From: Anaeromyces robustus
Lineage: Eukaryota; Neocallimastigomycota; Neocallimastigomycetes; Neocallimastigales; Neocallimastigaceae
Direction of reading: 5' to 3'
DNA: 28,403 nucleotides
Assembly (NCBI GenBank): GCA_002104895.1
Contig: MCFG01000572.1
Coordinates: 1-28,403, forward strand
Part shown: piece after piece, positions 19,292-28,403 of the stretch
How positions within the stretch are numbered: position 1 is the stretch's first letter
How the letters are laid out: every line of letters begins with the position of its first letter
Notes under the pieces: model-generated
Told to the model about the DNA's origin: nothing
Databases searched by the model: none
What the model saw: only the letters and a program-made list of their open reading frames with translations
Made by a program: the position numbers and the translations under genes

Positions 19292-20221
19292 GGTAACCTT
19301 TTATTTTCTTTTTTGATCTTTATATATAATTATTATTTTATAAATTTAAAAATTATTTAATTTTATAAACATTTACTAATTAATACAATATTATTATATA
19401 TCTTAATTTCAGCCCATTTGGATTACTGGTTCGCGAGTTATTGGACTATAAATTTAAATATATAAAAATATAATAATTTAGGAAATTATAAATTAAATAG
19501 ATAAAAATACTTTAATAATAATAATAGTACTAACTAAAAGTATTATATTAATTTTGATAAAATTTTCATGTATTAATACATTAAAAGATTTATTAAATTT
19601 ATAATTAATTAATAAAAATTTTTATAATAAAAAATATTTAAAATTTTCTATAAAACAATTTGTTTAATTTATTTACTAAAAAATAAATATTTGAATACAA
19701 GTAAATATTACTTTCTAAGCCTATTTAGAATTAAGATATTTACATAATTGTATCATTGTGTTACGGTTTATGTAAATTATAATGTTATGATAATTGAACA
19801 TCGAATAAATAAATAATAAAGTAAATAAACCTTTGAAATTTAAATAAACATTATTATTATTACATGTAATAGATTTATTATTAAAACAATTTATTATTTC
19901 TGTTTTATTTGTTAAAAACTACTTTATTAATATTAATATTTATTTTGATAACAAATATGGACACTTCCTTATCTTATTTTCTCTATTTACTACTTTTACA
20001 ATCACTATTTCTAAATTTATTACTCAAAAAAATATTCTAATAAATGGATTATACATTTTCTTTTATAATAAATAATTAATTAAATACTTTCTATTACCAA
20101 TCATATCAATTACATTAATTATAGTTTATTATTGTATTATTATTATATAATTATTGTAATATTGATATTTAGAATATAATTAATTATTGGAGTAAAGAAT
20201 TTAATAATTGATTTTATGAAT
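19292..20221. repeat. tRNA-Asp downstream flank with repeat C and an inverted D fragment
   Basis: 19292-19360 matches the downstream flanks of both other tRNA-Asp genes. 19405-19455 is an inverted piece of the D core (TTTCAGCCCATTTGGAT...GGTTCGCGAG). Repeat C at about 19505-19790 (ACTAAAAGTATTATATTAAT, AAAATTTTCATGTATTAATA, TTTCTAAGCCTATTTAGAAT) matches 25377-25612. The remainder is AT-rich; a 27-codon hydrophobic frame from the ATG at 19958 is too short to call a gene. Confidence 0.65.
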
Positions 20222-21292
20222 TAAACCATGTTAAGTTCGGGTAGTTTGGTTTAAGCAATGATCAGGTCAAAATGTTAATTAATAACTAAATATCTAATTA
20301 AACAAATATTTATGATAAGTACTTTTTGATACACAAGAATTTAAATAAATAATTAACACTTTTAAAAAAAATTAATTTAAGTTCTATAAAAATATTTTTT
20401 ATTAATAATTAATTAAGAAAGATTAAAGTAAACAATTAGATTATTAAGTCATTAATTTAGTTAGTTTATAATCTTACAAAGATTATAAGAATTTGTAATT
20501 TCAATTCCTATTTATACTTTTTTCTAAATTTTAATAATTATTAATACATTTAATTATAAATGTTAATATATTTATACATATATAAAATTAAATAAAATAT
20601 ATGAATAAAGTAATATTGATAAAAATCTAATAATAATAAAAACTAATATAATTATTAATAATTTAAATATAAAGAATTATAATAATCTAAATCTTAGATT
20701 TATTTATAATTATATAACTATCTAATATCCTATTTAATCAATTATCTATATAATAATTATCTTTATTTTTTAATTTTATATTGTTTTCTGTATAATTAAA
20801 TATAGATAAAATGGCTCTTTTAAATATTTAAGATTTTAAAAGTAATCTTAAATCATTAGAAATTTTTAGAATAATAAATAGTTAACTATTCTAATAATTA
20901 TACTAAGCAATTAATAATTATTATTATAATAATTTATCTAAAATTATTATTATTATTTTAAATAATATTTAAAAATATTATTACGGCTTATTTCTGTAAA
21001 TTGTACATTATTATGGTTTATAATTTAAAAATCAAAGCAAAGTAGAGGGAAATCTTCAATATTTAGCTTGTTATCATTATTTTTTTTCAGATTATTTTTA
21101 TTATTTTATTAAAGGTTAAATTAAGTTGAATTATATTTATTTAAAATTTCCAAACACTTTACTTTTATTATTTATATACTTTCTAATGTTAATATATTTT
21201 ATAGAAAATCGAATTTTTAGTGATATAGTCAATAACGAAATTAAATTTTAACTCATCTATAGTGAGTTTCAATTTTAAATCCACTAATATTC
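20222..21292 (+). repeat. Dispersed repeat D, copy 3
   Basis: Begins AAACCATGTTAAGTTCGGGT then GGTTTAAGCAATGATCAGGT, and contains AATCTTACAAAGATTATAAG (about 20472-20491). A reduced core follows at about 21027-21090, then AAAGGTTAAATTAAGT, and it ends ATCCACTAATATTCG. The first half of the GC-richer core is missing relative to D4. Confidence 0.7.
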
Positions 21293-21691
21293 GTGAGAAA
21301 TCTTGGACCTCAAATTCTTATACAATTTAATTATTATTAATTTTATAGTTGTATATAAATTATACTTTTATTTTATTATAAAATTATATTCTTATTTAAT
21401 AATATTTTAAATATATATTATTATACTTTATATAAATATTAATTTACTTATATTATTATATTGTTCAATAAAATGTATAAAAGATTTAAGAATTATTAAT
21501 TTAATTTATTATTCTTACATTCTTTTTATGATTATTAAAAATCTAATAACTTATAATAATAATAAATAATTAAATAAAACTAAATACATAAATAATATTT
21601 ATACTAAAAATAATATAATTTTACACCCTTCGTATTAGATTATTGTGTATTCTGACCAAGTTACTCCTTTAAACCACATTAAAACTTTACA
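21293..21691. other. AT-rich gene-free stretch between D3 and D4
   Basis: No gene is seen. It ends in a GC-richer phrase (TCTGACCAAGTTACTCC, about 21650) that may belong to D4. Confidence 0.45.
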
Positions 21692-23021
21692 AAACCATGT
21701 TAAATGAGGGTAGTTTTGGTTTAATAATGGTCAGGTCAAGATGTTTAATTAATAACAAAATAACTAATTAAACAAATATATAATTAATAGGCAAATTTAT
21801 TTTTTAATACACAATAAATTAATTAATTAAAAGAACACGTTTTATAATAATTAAGTTTTATAATAATATTTTTTATTAATAATTAATTAAGAAAAGTTTA
21901 AATAATAATTAGATTATTAAGTCATTAATTCTAAGTTATTTAATAATCTTACAAAGATTAAAAGGAATTGTAATTTCAATCCTTATTTATACTTTTTCTA
22001 AATCTAATAATTATTAATACATTTAATTATTATAATATATTGATAATATATTTATACATGTATAATTTTAAATAAAATATATGAATAAAATAATATTGAT
22101 AAAAATCTAACTATATAAAACTAATATAAAACTATATAAACTATTAATAAATTTAATGATAAGAATTATAATCTAAGATTTAGATTTATAACTATTCTAA
22201 TTATCTAACTAGTTGACTATTTAATTATTTAATTGCTTAGTATACTATTTAATTATTTATCTATATATTAATTATTTTTATCTTTGGATTTTTATGATCT
22301 TTTCTGTATAATTAATTCTAGATAAAATGGGATATTTTTAATTATTTAAGATCTTAAGTAAATTTTAAATCTTTTGAGATTTTTTAGAATTCTAAGAATT
22401 TCTGTAAATTAATATAATAATCAACTATTCTAATTTTTATAAAAATAATTAACAATTATTATAATATATTATATAAATTATTATTATTATTCTAATTAAT
22501 ATTTAATAAATTATTTGAAGGCGTTTTCTGTATATCTGAATAATTATTATTATTATAAATTATAATATAATTATTGAAATAAAAAGATTTTATCTATATA
22601 AATTTTATAATTATTTATTTATGGATCCTTGTAAATATTTAATTATATTTTTATATTGTGTAAATCTTTAAAGTCCAATATCTCGCCAACCAGTGGTCCA
22701 AATGGGCTGAAATTCAGATATGTTGTAGCTCTTGAGCAGAGCTTCCCAATGAGCAAAAAATCAAAGCGAAGCGGCGGAAATCTTCAATATTTGCCAAGTT
22801 ATCGTTATTTTTCTTCTGATTATTTTTATTAATATCTTAAGGGTTAAATTAAGTTGATTAATATTTATTTAATTTGTCCAAACCCTTTACAATATCAATT
22901 TAAATACTTTTTAATATTTGTTTATTTTATTGAAAATCGAATTTTAAGTGATTTAGTCAATAACGAAATTTAAATGTAATTGATCTATTAGTGAATTTCA
23001 ATTTTAAATCCACTAATATTC
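21692..23021 (+). repeat. Dispersed repeat D, copy 4 (most complete)
   Basis: About 1.33 kb. It starts AAACCATGTTAAATGAGGGT then GGTTTAATAATGGTCAGGTC, and ends TTTTAAATCCACTAATATTCG. The GC-richer core (22672-22800) includes TCTCGCCAACCAGTGG, AATGGGCTGAAATTCAG, a 6-bp-arm hairpin AGCTCT-TGAGC-AGAGCT (22727-22743) and AAGCGAAGCGGCGGAAAT. No ORF spans it. D3 and D4 lie in direct tandem. Confidence 0.7.
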
Positions 23022-23026
23022 GCGAC

Positions 23027-23792
23027 AAACCATGTTAAGTTTCCAACTGGATTATTTTCTAATTTAAATAAGTCTACTAGGTCGAATGACTAATTATATA
23101 GTTTTTATAATTAAATAGTTTTTATAATTAAATAATATTTAAATAATAACTAAATTAATTGTAATGCAAATAACACAATATTTATTTAATAATAATAATA
23201 ACACTTTAAGATTAACTTTTTAATAGTAAATTTTATTTAAAAATAAGATATTGATAATATTAATATAACTATATAATTCAGGTGTTAATAACCTTACAAA
23301 GAACATTAAATATAACTTTATGTTATGTTCTTTTATACTTTGTAAGTTTGATAATAATAATATAAAATATAATATAAAATATTAATACATTAATTTAATA
23401 CATTAATTTAAAGTGATACGTTAACGTATAATATAATTAATAATTTGTAATATAATAAGTTATTAATATCGATATTAAATAGTAATAAAATTAATATATT
23501 ATTCAATATAATTGAATATATATAAATAATATATATATTAAAATATATTATTAGATTATTTAAATAATCTTAAATTATAATATTTAAAATAAAATATTAT
23601 AATAATAATTATTATATATAATTATTATAAAAAATTATTAATAATTATTATAATAAATAATAATATTATATATCAAAATAATTGAAATTATAAATTCTAA
23701 TTTCAATTGCACTTGATGTCTTGACAAACCACTCATATTTTATGACAAAAATCACATTATTAATTTATTATTTAACATTTCCCACAAGTAAG
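23027..23792 (+). repeat. Repeat D, partial copy (D6) upstream of tRNA-Gly copy 2
   Basis: It begins with the D start (AAACCATGTTAAGTT) directly after the end of D4, then diverges. A strong inverted repeat lies at 23293-23346: CTTACAAAG and CTTTGTAAG, with inner arms AAGAACAT/ATGTTCTT. In D3 and D4 the same position holds only a weaker AATCTTACAAAGATTATAAG. The rest is AT-rich. Unlike the other tRNA genes, no A- or B-type end is seen directly upstream of the tRNA that follows. Confidence 0.5.
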
Positions 23793-23863
23793 GCATTGAT
23801 GGTTTAGTGGTATAATTACCGCCTGCCACGCGGTAGACCCGGGTTTGATTCCCGGTCAATGCA
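23793..23863 (+). tRNA. tRNA-Gly (GCC), copy 2, with C56 changed to T
   Basis: 71-nt cloverleaf with acceptor GCATTGA/TCAATGC fully paired, anticodon loop CTGCCAC (GCC) and a T5 terminator at 23864-23868. The T-loop reads TTTGATT instead of TTCGATT, so the nearly invariant C56, which pairs with G19 and lies in the Pol III B box, is T here. This may reduce transcription and tertiary folding. The first copy (16311) has a normal T-loop but a broken first acceptor pair, so each copy carries a different defect. Confidence 0.9.
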
Positions 23864-24296
23864 TTTTTAGATTTATTTAAAAATTTTTAAATACTATGAT
23901 ATTACAATACATATTTGATAAAATTGAAAAATTTTTTTCATGAAATTATTTTAGAAATTATTTGAAAGAGCAAACCTTCTTAGAATAAACCAGTATAGGA
24001 AAAAAATAATGAAATAAATTTATATAAAACATTTATGTTAATAAGAAATAAATATATATATATAATAAATATTATATAATTAAAAATATAATAATTAACG
24101 TATTTATTATATTATAACTAGTATAAGATTCTTCCAAATATATAAGTATCGAATATAATTTCTATATTATTGAGTTTTTTTATTGTTTATTATGTATTAA
24201 TATATTATATATTATAATATTAATGATTAAAAAAATTAATGTATTAATATACTTTATTAATTACATATTGAGTAAGAATTTTTATTATTAATAAAT
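23864..24296. repeat. tRNA-Gly downstream flank, duplicate of 16382-16860
   Basis: Same ordered landmarks as the first copy, including ATATAAGTATCGAATATAAT and TTATTGAGTTTTTTTATTG. No gene is seen. Confidence 0.8.
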
Positions 24297-24985
24297 AATT
24301 TATTATTTTTATATTGTATATAATAATTATATATTTATTTTGATAAAATATAATTTTTTAATATATTAATTTTAATTTCTCATAATATATTAAAAATTAA
24401 TGTAAGTTATCTTTTACAAACATATTATATAGTTTATAAAATAAAGAATTATAATCTATGATTTTGGATTTATAATTATATGATTATCTAATTAATTAGT
24501 TAATTAATTAATTATCTATATAGTAATTATTCATATCTATAAACTTTATATTATTTTCTGTATATTTAAATATAGATAAAATAGCTATTTCAATTATTTA
24601 GGATTTTAAAAGCATTTTTAAATCTTTAAAAATTTTTAAAATTTTAAGAAATTTTTTAGAATAATATAATAATTATTAATTAATTATTATATTAACTTAT
24701 ACATATTATTTAAAATAACTATATTAGTTTTAGATAACTATTGTTAATACTTAATTCTGTAAATTCTGTATTATTAGGTTAATAAATTAATAACAGATTC
24801 AAAGATTTTATATGTATATAATTTATAATTTTCTATTTAGGGGTTTTCTAAATAATTAAATTATATTTTATAAATCTAAATTTTTTAAAATCTAATTAAT
24901 ATCTCACGAATCAGTGGTCCAAATGGGCTGAAATTTAGATGTACTGTTATTCTCGAGCAGAGCTTCTCAATGAGAATAAATATAT
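24297..24985 (+). repeat. Dispersed repeat D, copy 5 (partial)
   Basis: Contains AAAGAATTATAATCTATGAT (about 24444), TATTTAAATATAGATAAAAT, and the GC-richer core start at 24897-24975 (ATCTCACGAATCAGTGGTCC, CTCGAGCAGAGCTTCTCAAT). The D terminal region is missing; the sequence passes into B5. Confidence 0.65.
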
Positions 24986-25222
24986 CCTATTTATATCCTT
25001 ATTTCAAACAATTATTAATATTTCTATTATTATTTCTTAATAAATTAAACTTATTTATTAATATCTTAAAATATAATTATTTTATTAATATCTTTATTAA
25101 ATATTATACTTATATTTTCAATATCTTATTTTAAATTATTTAATTTAATATTAATTTATAAAGAATAAACGGTTTAAAAATATGAAATTGGAAATAATAA
25201 GTATTTAAGGCAATATTGTTTT
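24986..25222 (+). mobile_element. Element B5: distal remnant of family B upstream of tRNA-Asp copy 2
   Basis: Only the tRNA-proximal portion of B is recognisable: AATATTAATTTATAAAGAAT, TTTAAAAATATGAAATTGGA and ATTTAAGGCAATATTGT. It ends 13-16 bp before tRNA-Asp copy 2, the usual position. It is broken and older than B1 and B3. Confidence 0.6.
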
Positions 25223-25236
25223 TTTAAAATACGGAT

Positions 25237-25308
25237 TCCTAGGTAGTATAGTGGTGAGTATCCCCGCCAGTCACGCGGGGAACCGGGGTTCAATTCCCCG
25301 CCTGGGGG
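25237..25308 (+). tRNA. tRNA-Asp (GTC), copy 2, degenerate
   Basis: 72-nt tRNA-Asp sequence with GTC at the anticodon position, but the loop is CAGTCAC: the nearly invariant U33 is A (25269). The acceptor TCCTAGG/CCTGGGG now has two wobble pairs, including the terminal T-G. The D and T arms and the Pol III boxes remain. T6 follows at 25314-25319. The change at position 33 should impair the U-turn and decoding, so this is probably a decaying duplicate; transcription may persist. Confidence 0.85.
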
Positions 25309-25614
25309 TTTCCTTTTTTCTTTTTTGATTTTGTATATATATATTACTACTTTATATTTTATAAATTATGTAGATACAAATGCTTTAATAGTAATAATTG
25401 TGTTAACTAGAAGCAGTATATTAATTTTAATAAAATTTTTATGCATTAATATATTACAATTAATTAATAAATATTTCTATAATAAAAGATATTCATTTTT
25501 TTAAAACAAATTGCTTATTTTATTAATAAATAAATATTTTGAATAAAAGTAAATATCATTTTCTAAGCATATTTAGAATTAGGATATTTATCATATTGTA
25601 TCATTTTACGATAA
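25309..25614. repeat. tRNA-Asp downstream flank with repeat C, duplicate of 19292-19790
   Basis: TTTCTTTTTTGATTTTGTAT and repeat C at about 25377-25612 (ACTAGAAGCAGTATATTAAT, TTTCTAAGCATATTTAGAAT, ATTGTATCATT) align with the copy after tRNA-Asp 1. The inverted D fragment present there is absent here. No gene is seen. Confidence 0.75.
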
Positions 25615-26583
25615 AATAATTCTCTTAAATATTAAATATTTCTTAAACCATAATTTCTAATAAATTAATATTAAATGAAACTTCTTACTAATGTTTTATT
25701 AATATCTTAAATAAAATTAATATTATTATCAATATTTTATTATTATTATTATAATAAATTTTTATATTAAATAATTATTTTATCAATAAATTTTCTATTA
25801 TAATAAGTTTAACAATATACTTTACTATAAAATTTTAAATATTTATAAAAATAATAAACTATTTTACAACAATTATTTTTTAAATATTTTATATTTTCTG
25901 ATACTTTATGTATATATATTATTAATATTCTTATAATTAATAATTATTATAATTAATATTTCTTATAATATTTATTTAACAAATAAATATTTTATTCAAT
26001 TATTAATCCAATATATTATATAATAATAATATATATAAAAAATTTATTATATTTAAATATTTAATAATAAAAACTCTTGTCCATTCTTTTCCTTTTTTCT
26101 TTTATATGTTCTTTCCAATATTAAAACCTAAACAAATATAGAAGTAATTATTACTCTGTATATTATTTAAATAAATAATTAAAATAATAAATATTAATTA
26201 AAATAAATGAAATATTTATAGGATGTTTAATACAGAAATTATATGTGTTTCTGTGAAAAATTATAACATTTATTTTTAATTTTATTAATAAATTAAATAT
26301 AAAGTAAAATGTTCAATGATTAGTACAGAATATATTAATAAATAATATAAATAATATTAATATTATATAAGTTTTAAAGTATGATATTTAAAATAGTGAA
26401 TTATTGAGTAAATAATAGGAATTAAATTAATTCTGTGAATAATGATAATTAAAATAATTTAAAAAATTATAATAATTTTTATATCAACATACTCCTTTAA
26501 TATAAAATTTTCTTTCTTTTATAATAAAAAGAACAATAATTTTTCATAATAATTATAATAATAATAATAATTATAATAATAAT

Positions 26584-26643
<60 letters not shown>

Positions 26644-26765
26644 AGTAATAATAAATAAAGAATATTTCAAAACGAAAAAGACGATTTTATTTAATATTTT
26701 TGTATTCATATAATAATTATTAAATATATCAGTTATAAATTTACTGTTTATTAAAATACAGTAAA
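25615..26765 (-). mobile_element. Element B6: strongly diverged family B copy
   Basis: It runs in the same orientation as B1. The ordered landmarks TCCATTCTTTTCCTTTTTTC (26079), TACTCTGTATATTATTTAAA (26151), AATACAGAAATTATATGTGT (26230) and ATTCATATAATAATTATT (26704) align with 3316-3900. Both termini are hard to place. A trinucleotide microsatellite has expanded inside it. No tRNA is found at the expected side (left, minus strand). It is broken and the oldest recognisable B copy here besides B7. Confidence 0.5.
26546..26655. repeat. (AAT)n microsatellite
   Basis: An interrupted AAT/ATA trinucleotide repeat of about 110 bp inside element B6. The open frame through it on the minus strand encodes a run of isoleucines and is not a gene. 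Confidence 0.95.
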
Positions 26766-27309
26766 TAATTAAGTAATAATTTAAATTTTGTAATAAATTA
26801 GAAGTAATAAACAGATGGACACCGCGTACAATTCCCGGATGAGCCCCTTCTTTTTTTTTTTTTTTTTTTAGTATTCTTAATTTTTAAATACTACCTTCAT
26901 TTCATTCCTTTTTAACTAAATAAAGATCTATTTACATATAACACATATAATTTTATTATAATTAAATCATTTCAACTTTAACTATATAAATACTCACTTA
27001 ATAGACAATCAAATATTATATTTAAAATCATAAAATAACAGTATTATATTTATTTATTGTATTTTATTTTATTTATGATTTATTTATTTATCATTTGTTT
27101 ATTTACGCATTTATTATTAATAGCTAATAATCTTTTTACTTCAATTTATTAAAAAAACTAAAATTATTATTACACTACTTTTTTTTCATATGATTGATTT
27201 AATTATAATTATTAAATATTAAAATTTAATATATAAAAAATAATATAAAAAAAATTATTTAATAATAATACCTACAAAAATAGTGTATTTATTATCAAAC
27301 ATTAGATTC
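26766..27309. other. AT-rich stretch with a possible tRNA 3' fragment
   Basis: No intact gene is seen. 26815-26848 is strikingly GC-richer than its surroundings and is followed by a 19-base T run (26851-26869). CAATTCCCGG is shared with tRNA T-arms. The rest is AT-rich. TTATTATCA ends 12 bp upstream of tRNA-Gln, faintly similar to the element ends upstream of other tRNA genes. Confidence 0.4.
26815..26848 (+). pseudogene. Possible 3' fragment of a tRNA gene
   Basis: CAATTCCCGGATGAGCCCC resembles the T-arm 3' half plus acceptor strand of a tRNA and is followed by a long T tract, as after a Pol III gene. There is no 5' half: no A box, D-arm or anticodon arm is found upstream. The T-loop 5' side (CCGCGTACAATT) is altered. 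It may be a truncated relic or a chance GC island. Confidence 0.35.
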
Positions 27310-27381
27310 GGTTCTATAGTGTAGCGGTTAGCACATTGGACTTTGAATCCAATAACTCGAGTTCAAATCTCGATAGGACCT
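27310..27381 (+). tRNA. tRNA-Gln (TTG)
   Basis: A complete 72-nt cloverleaf. Acceptor GGTTCTA/TAGGACC pairs with wobbles, the D-arm GTGT/GCAC is intact, and the anticodon loop CTTTGAA on TTGGA/TCCAA gives TTG (reads CAA glutamine codons). The T-arm is TCGAG/CTCGA with TTCAAAT. The discriminator T is followed directly by nine more T residues (27382-27390), a strong Pol III terminator. No defect is seen. Confidence 0.96.
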
Positions 27382-27390
27382 TTTTTTTTT

Positions 27391-27607
27391 AAAAAAAAAA
27401 ATTATAAATCCTCTTTTTAAATATAAATAAATTGTTGTTTACATTATAAAAACTTTTTTTTCTCAGTACTACTAATAAATTTTTCTATACTTATATAAAT
27501 ATACAACAATATTATTTCTAATTAATATATATTTATAAAATTAAATAATTTTAATTTTATAAAATAATAATTATATACAAAATCAAAAAAGAAAATAAAA
27601 GGTGATC
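27391..27607. other. AT-rich spacer containing the terminator of the inverted tRNA-Asp
   Basis: About 27540-27607 is the downstream flank of tRNA-Asp copy 3. It matches, inverted, 19292-19360, including the minus-strand T-runs (27597-27600 and 27585-27590). The rest is AT-rich. Confidence 0.65.
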
Positions 27608-27679
27608 CTCCCAGGCGGGGAATTGAACCCCGGTCTCCCGCGTGACAGGCGGGGATACTCACCACTATACTACCTGGGA
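27608..27679 (-). tRNA. tRNA-Asp (GTC), copy 3, minus strand
   Basis: 72-nt cloverleaf identical in sequence to tRNA-Asp copy 1 (19220-19291), including U33 and the fully paired acceptor TCCCAGG/CCTGGGA. Anticodon GTC. The shared downstream flank shows it came from the same duplication family, now inverted. No A or B element end is recognisable directly upstream (27680 onward). It faces tRNA-Gln convergently. Confidence 0.97.
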
Positions 27680-28403
27680 TGTCTTATTTTATTCTTACAA
27701 TCTATCCTGTCATATCCTCTAATTTTACGAATTTATTTATGAATACTTTTAATTTCCATTTTGCAACATTAAACTGACCTTTAATTTGTATTTAAATAAA
27801 ATATTATAATTATTAAAATATATGTATATATCTAACTAATAAAAACATTATATATTATATATACTAATTTATAAATAATTAAAATTAATGCTGTAAATTT
27901 ACATTTATATATAAATTTGATATACATATTCATATAATTCATATGATCTTCATATATTTTATATAAAACTAATACTCAAAATCAATATTACAAATAAATA
28001 TGATTAAATATATTATTATTTTATCTCTTCATTTATTTCCTATATATTACTGCTTTGTTTCTATACTTATTTATTAATTATCTACAATGAATTAGAAAAT
28101 AGGTTTGTTGTTTTAAATATGATAACCTTTTTATACGTATAAATAATTTATATCTTTTTATTTTTACATTTTTAAATAACTTCCATTAGTTTAACTTATT
28201 CCTTTGTTTATTTTTTAGCTTATTGAGTTCCATGATTTCTCTTAATACATATAAATCAATTATAATCATATTTGAAATAATTGATAATAAATTAGTGGAA
28301 AATCTTAAAATCAACATTTAACACTATAAACATTAATTTATATATAATAATATATATGTAAATAAATCTTATTTTCTTGTTGTTTATTTTTATTTGCTAT
28401 TTA
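27680..28403. other. AT-rich gene-free stretch to the window end
   Basis: No gene, tRNA or known repeat is visible. The 27690-27800 part is slightly less AT-rich (CTATCCTGTCATATCCTCTA) but has no long ORF. Confidence 0.5.

Noticed and set aside
19958-20041. Short hydrophobic frame starting ATG at 19958
   Set aside because: Only 27 codons with no supporting context.
23291-23346. Dictyostelium class I small RNA (CCTTACA motif inside a hairpin)
   Set aside because: The motif matches only in part, no DUSE-type upstream element is seen, and the site lies in repeat D.
26497-26709. 70-residue open frame rich in isoleucine on the minus strand
   Set aside because: It is the translation of the (AAT)n microsatellite inside element B6.
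27680-27710. Element A end upstream of tRNA-Asp copy 3 (TATTCTTACAATC)
   Set aside because: The orientation would place the element over the tRNA itself and the match does not extend beyond about 8 bases.

Overview
The window is 28.4 kb of extremely AT-rich eukaryotic nuclear DNA. I find only one intact protein gene and nine cloverleaf tRNA genes; the rest is repeats and low-complexity AT sequence. The protein gene (8712-9386, minus) encodes a LURP-one-related/Tubby-C2-like protein. The AT bias, one protein gene in 28 kb, homopolymer and short-tandem tracts, and a LOR-family protein fit an anaerobic gut chytrid (Neocallimastigomycota) best. A dictyostelid amoeba is the second possibility. This assignment is inference.

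Layout. 1-545: an inverted pair of degenerate tRNA-like sequences. 545-1135: AT-rich DNA with one GC-richer patch. 1136-1998: element A1, just upstream of tRNA-Asn (2015). 2594-2667: a second tRNA-Asn facing the first. 2682-3932: element B1, upstream of that tRNA on the minus strand. 3933-5077: repeats and hairpins. 5078-7919: a stacked array B2-A2-B3, ending just upstream of a tRNA with anticodon ACA (7935). 8007-13900: low-complexity DNA, the LOR gene, a long (ATTAT)n microsatellite and a B relic with 70-bp tandem repeats. 13920-25620: dispersed repeat D in several copies, with a duplicated tRNA-Gly/tRNA-Asp pair (16311 and 19220; 23793 and 25237) and elements B4 and A3 between the first pair. 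25615-28403: a diverged B copy, a possible tRNA fragment, tRNA-Gln, an inverted tRNA-Asp, and AT-rich sequence.

The main pattern is that unrelated noncoding elements occupy the same slot, about 12-16 bp upstream of tRNA genes. Family A (about 880 bp, three copies) starts TGTAA and ends TTACA, and all three copies have perfect 5-bp target duplications (TCAAT, AAAAA, CATAA). Family B (about 1.3 kb) always points the same end at the tRNA. A third type of end lies exactly 13 bp upstream of two tRNA genes. This spacing matches the Pol III start-site targeting known for yeast Ty3/sigma and resembles Dictyostelium DGLT-A, but no coding partner is present here. Family A is also built as a chain of hairpins; one 20-bp-arm palindrome has its 7-bp centre inverted in one copy.
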